From Bathynomus jamesi (Eukaryota > Arthropoda > Malacostraca > Isopoda > Cirolanidae), in contig JAJOZX010008795.1 of NCBI GenBank assembly GCA_023014485.1, positions 48,501-112,500 on the forward strand: 64,000 nt of DNA, in the 5' to 3' direction. The position numbers were made by a program, and so were the translations under genes. The notes beneath the pieces are model-generated. The model was not told the DNA's origin. It did not search any database and saw only the letters and a program-made list of their open reading frames with translations. How positions within the stretch are numbered: the first letter of the stretch is position 1; each line of letters starts with the position of its first letter. This document shows, piece after piece, positions 63,278 through 64,000 of this stretch.

Positions 63278-63306
63278 ATATATACATATATATACACACA
63301 CACATA

Positions 63307-63470
63307 TAATGTTATAATGTTTGTTATAATGTTTCAGACCAACAAAGACCCTAGGATCAACTCATGGCTGGTCTACCTAACTGTGTTCGTAATCGTGTAT
63401 TGTTATGTCCTCCGTGGTGGCGGAGGGGACCTACAATTTTACGTGGGTTCCGAACCACAAGAACATAAGA
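63307..63470 (-). mobile_element. CR1 3' fragment, reversed
   Basis: The minus strand matches the 3' UTR at about 53312-53453 (gtaggtcctctccgccgcc region, ttgttggtctgaaacattat) and carries the same octamer tail (gttataatgttataatgttt on the plus strand). It is a severely 5'-truncated copy of the CR1 family. Confidence 0.9.
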
Positions 63471-63517
63471 ATTTATGTAAAAACTGCCGGTAAATTGGCA
63501 ACGACCAATTTTTACGA

Positions 63518-63518
<1 letters not shown>

Positions 63519-63595
<77 letters not shown>

Positions 63596-63662
63596 TATAC
63601 ATACATACATACATACATATATACATACATACATATATATACTTATATATATACATATATAT
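63519..63662. repeat. (TA)n and (CATA)n microsatellite
   Basis: About 70 bp of pure TA, then catacatacatac and mixed units. Frames reading Ile-Tyr repeats across it are artefacts. Confidence 0.97.
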
Positions 63663-64000
63663 TAGGGTGTTTCATAATTAAAAGTTTGGAAAATTTTAAT
63701 CCACATCGATCCCCTTGTTCCATTTGCTGAGGAGACTGATAAACCAAGTATTAATTCAATAGTTTAAAGTTTACGGGTCCCCAGTTTGATGCTCTGGCAG
63801 ATCATAAACGGAAAAAATTAAACAAAAATCTGTCAATGAATTTTTATTCAACAAACGAGTACCATTTCACTACACATTTTCACAAGATACAAAAAACATA
63901 ACCACTTCTTGCGAATCATTTGTCCATGAAATCCTTCTTGGTTTTATTCGGGTATTTCGCCCTATGCTGCATCACAGTTTTGAGCAAATACTGCTTCTGC
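63663..64000. mobile_element. possible left part of a TAGGGTG-ended element
   Basis: After the microsatellite the sequence TAGGGTGTTTCATAATTAAA begins and continues to the window end with no matching right end in view. It shares TAGGGTG with elements A and B, but that is only seven bases. No protein recognised in the visible 338 bp. Confidence 0.3.

Noticed and set aside
63357..63665. Tyr/Ile-repeat frames over the TA microsatellite
   Set aside because: Simple-sequence artefacts.

Overview
This is gene-poor, AT-rich eukaryotic DNA built almost entirely of nested transposable elements. Three LTR retrotransposons (two Gypsy-like, one BEL/Pao-like), at least five kinds of LINE, a dimeric tRNA-derived SINE, many hAT elements and MITEs, and mariner/Tigger pieces point to an invertebrate. 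A short TTAGG-like run and the BEL/CR1/hAT mixture make an arthropod, perhaps a crustacean, most likely. No species call is possible from the sequence alone. No rRNA, functional tRNA, CRISPR or operon-like feature was found, and I see no confident host gene. The best host candidates are a possible first exon (5431-5664, minus) and an 86-codon frame split by a transposon (53705-53956 plus 60345-60465, minus).

Layout: 1-755 is a 42-bp satellite. 2903-5329 is a hAT MITE holding a hAT (itself holding a MITE) and a TA-flanked element with an unrecognised zinc-ribbon ORF and a long palindrome. 6243-14133 is an I/R1-like LINE with RNase H (LINE-A, minus), broken by two hATs whose target duplications are perfect. 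14893-15550 is a hAT MITE and 15654-17090 a probable long LTR. 17463-35040 is a second LINE (LINE-B, minus), cut by a young Gypsy (18878-23914, LTRs identical by eye), a BEL element (25232-32396) and a hAT (33111-34849). 35041-42538 holds a dimeric SINE, LINE fragments, LINE-D (minus) and a second LINE-B copy (plus). 43351-53453 is a CR1-like LINE whose ORF1 has an SGNH-esterase domain; a Gypsy element (45434-51616) splits its ORF2, and a mariner foldback splits that Gypsy's gag.

The most unusual object is 53957-60344 (element A): a DNA transposon with TAGGGTG termini and a 9-bp target duplication. It encodes a large DDE-like protein I cannot place in a named superfamily. A smaller relative (element B, 57309-59558, 8-bp duplication, ~445-bp terminal inverted repeats) sits inside its Cys-rich coding region, and a hAT MITE with a perfect 48-bp hairpin sits in its C-terminal region. 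The right end (60565-64000) holds a LINE 5' fragment with CCCH zinc fingers, a mariner MITE, SINE pieces, a 75-bp inverted repeat around a tRNA-like core, microsatellites and a reversed CR1 3' end.

Almost every coding sequence is mobile-element machinery (gag, protease, reverse transcriptase, RNase H, integrase, APE endonuclease, hAT or mariner transposase) and most copies are broken. In several nests, removing an insert and one target-duplication copy leaves the outer reading frame continuous. This gives a relative order of insertion.
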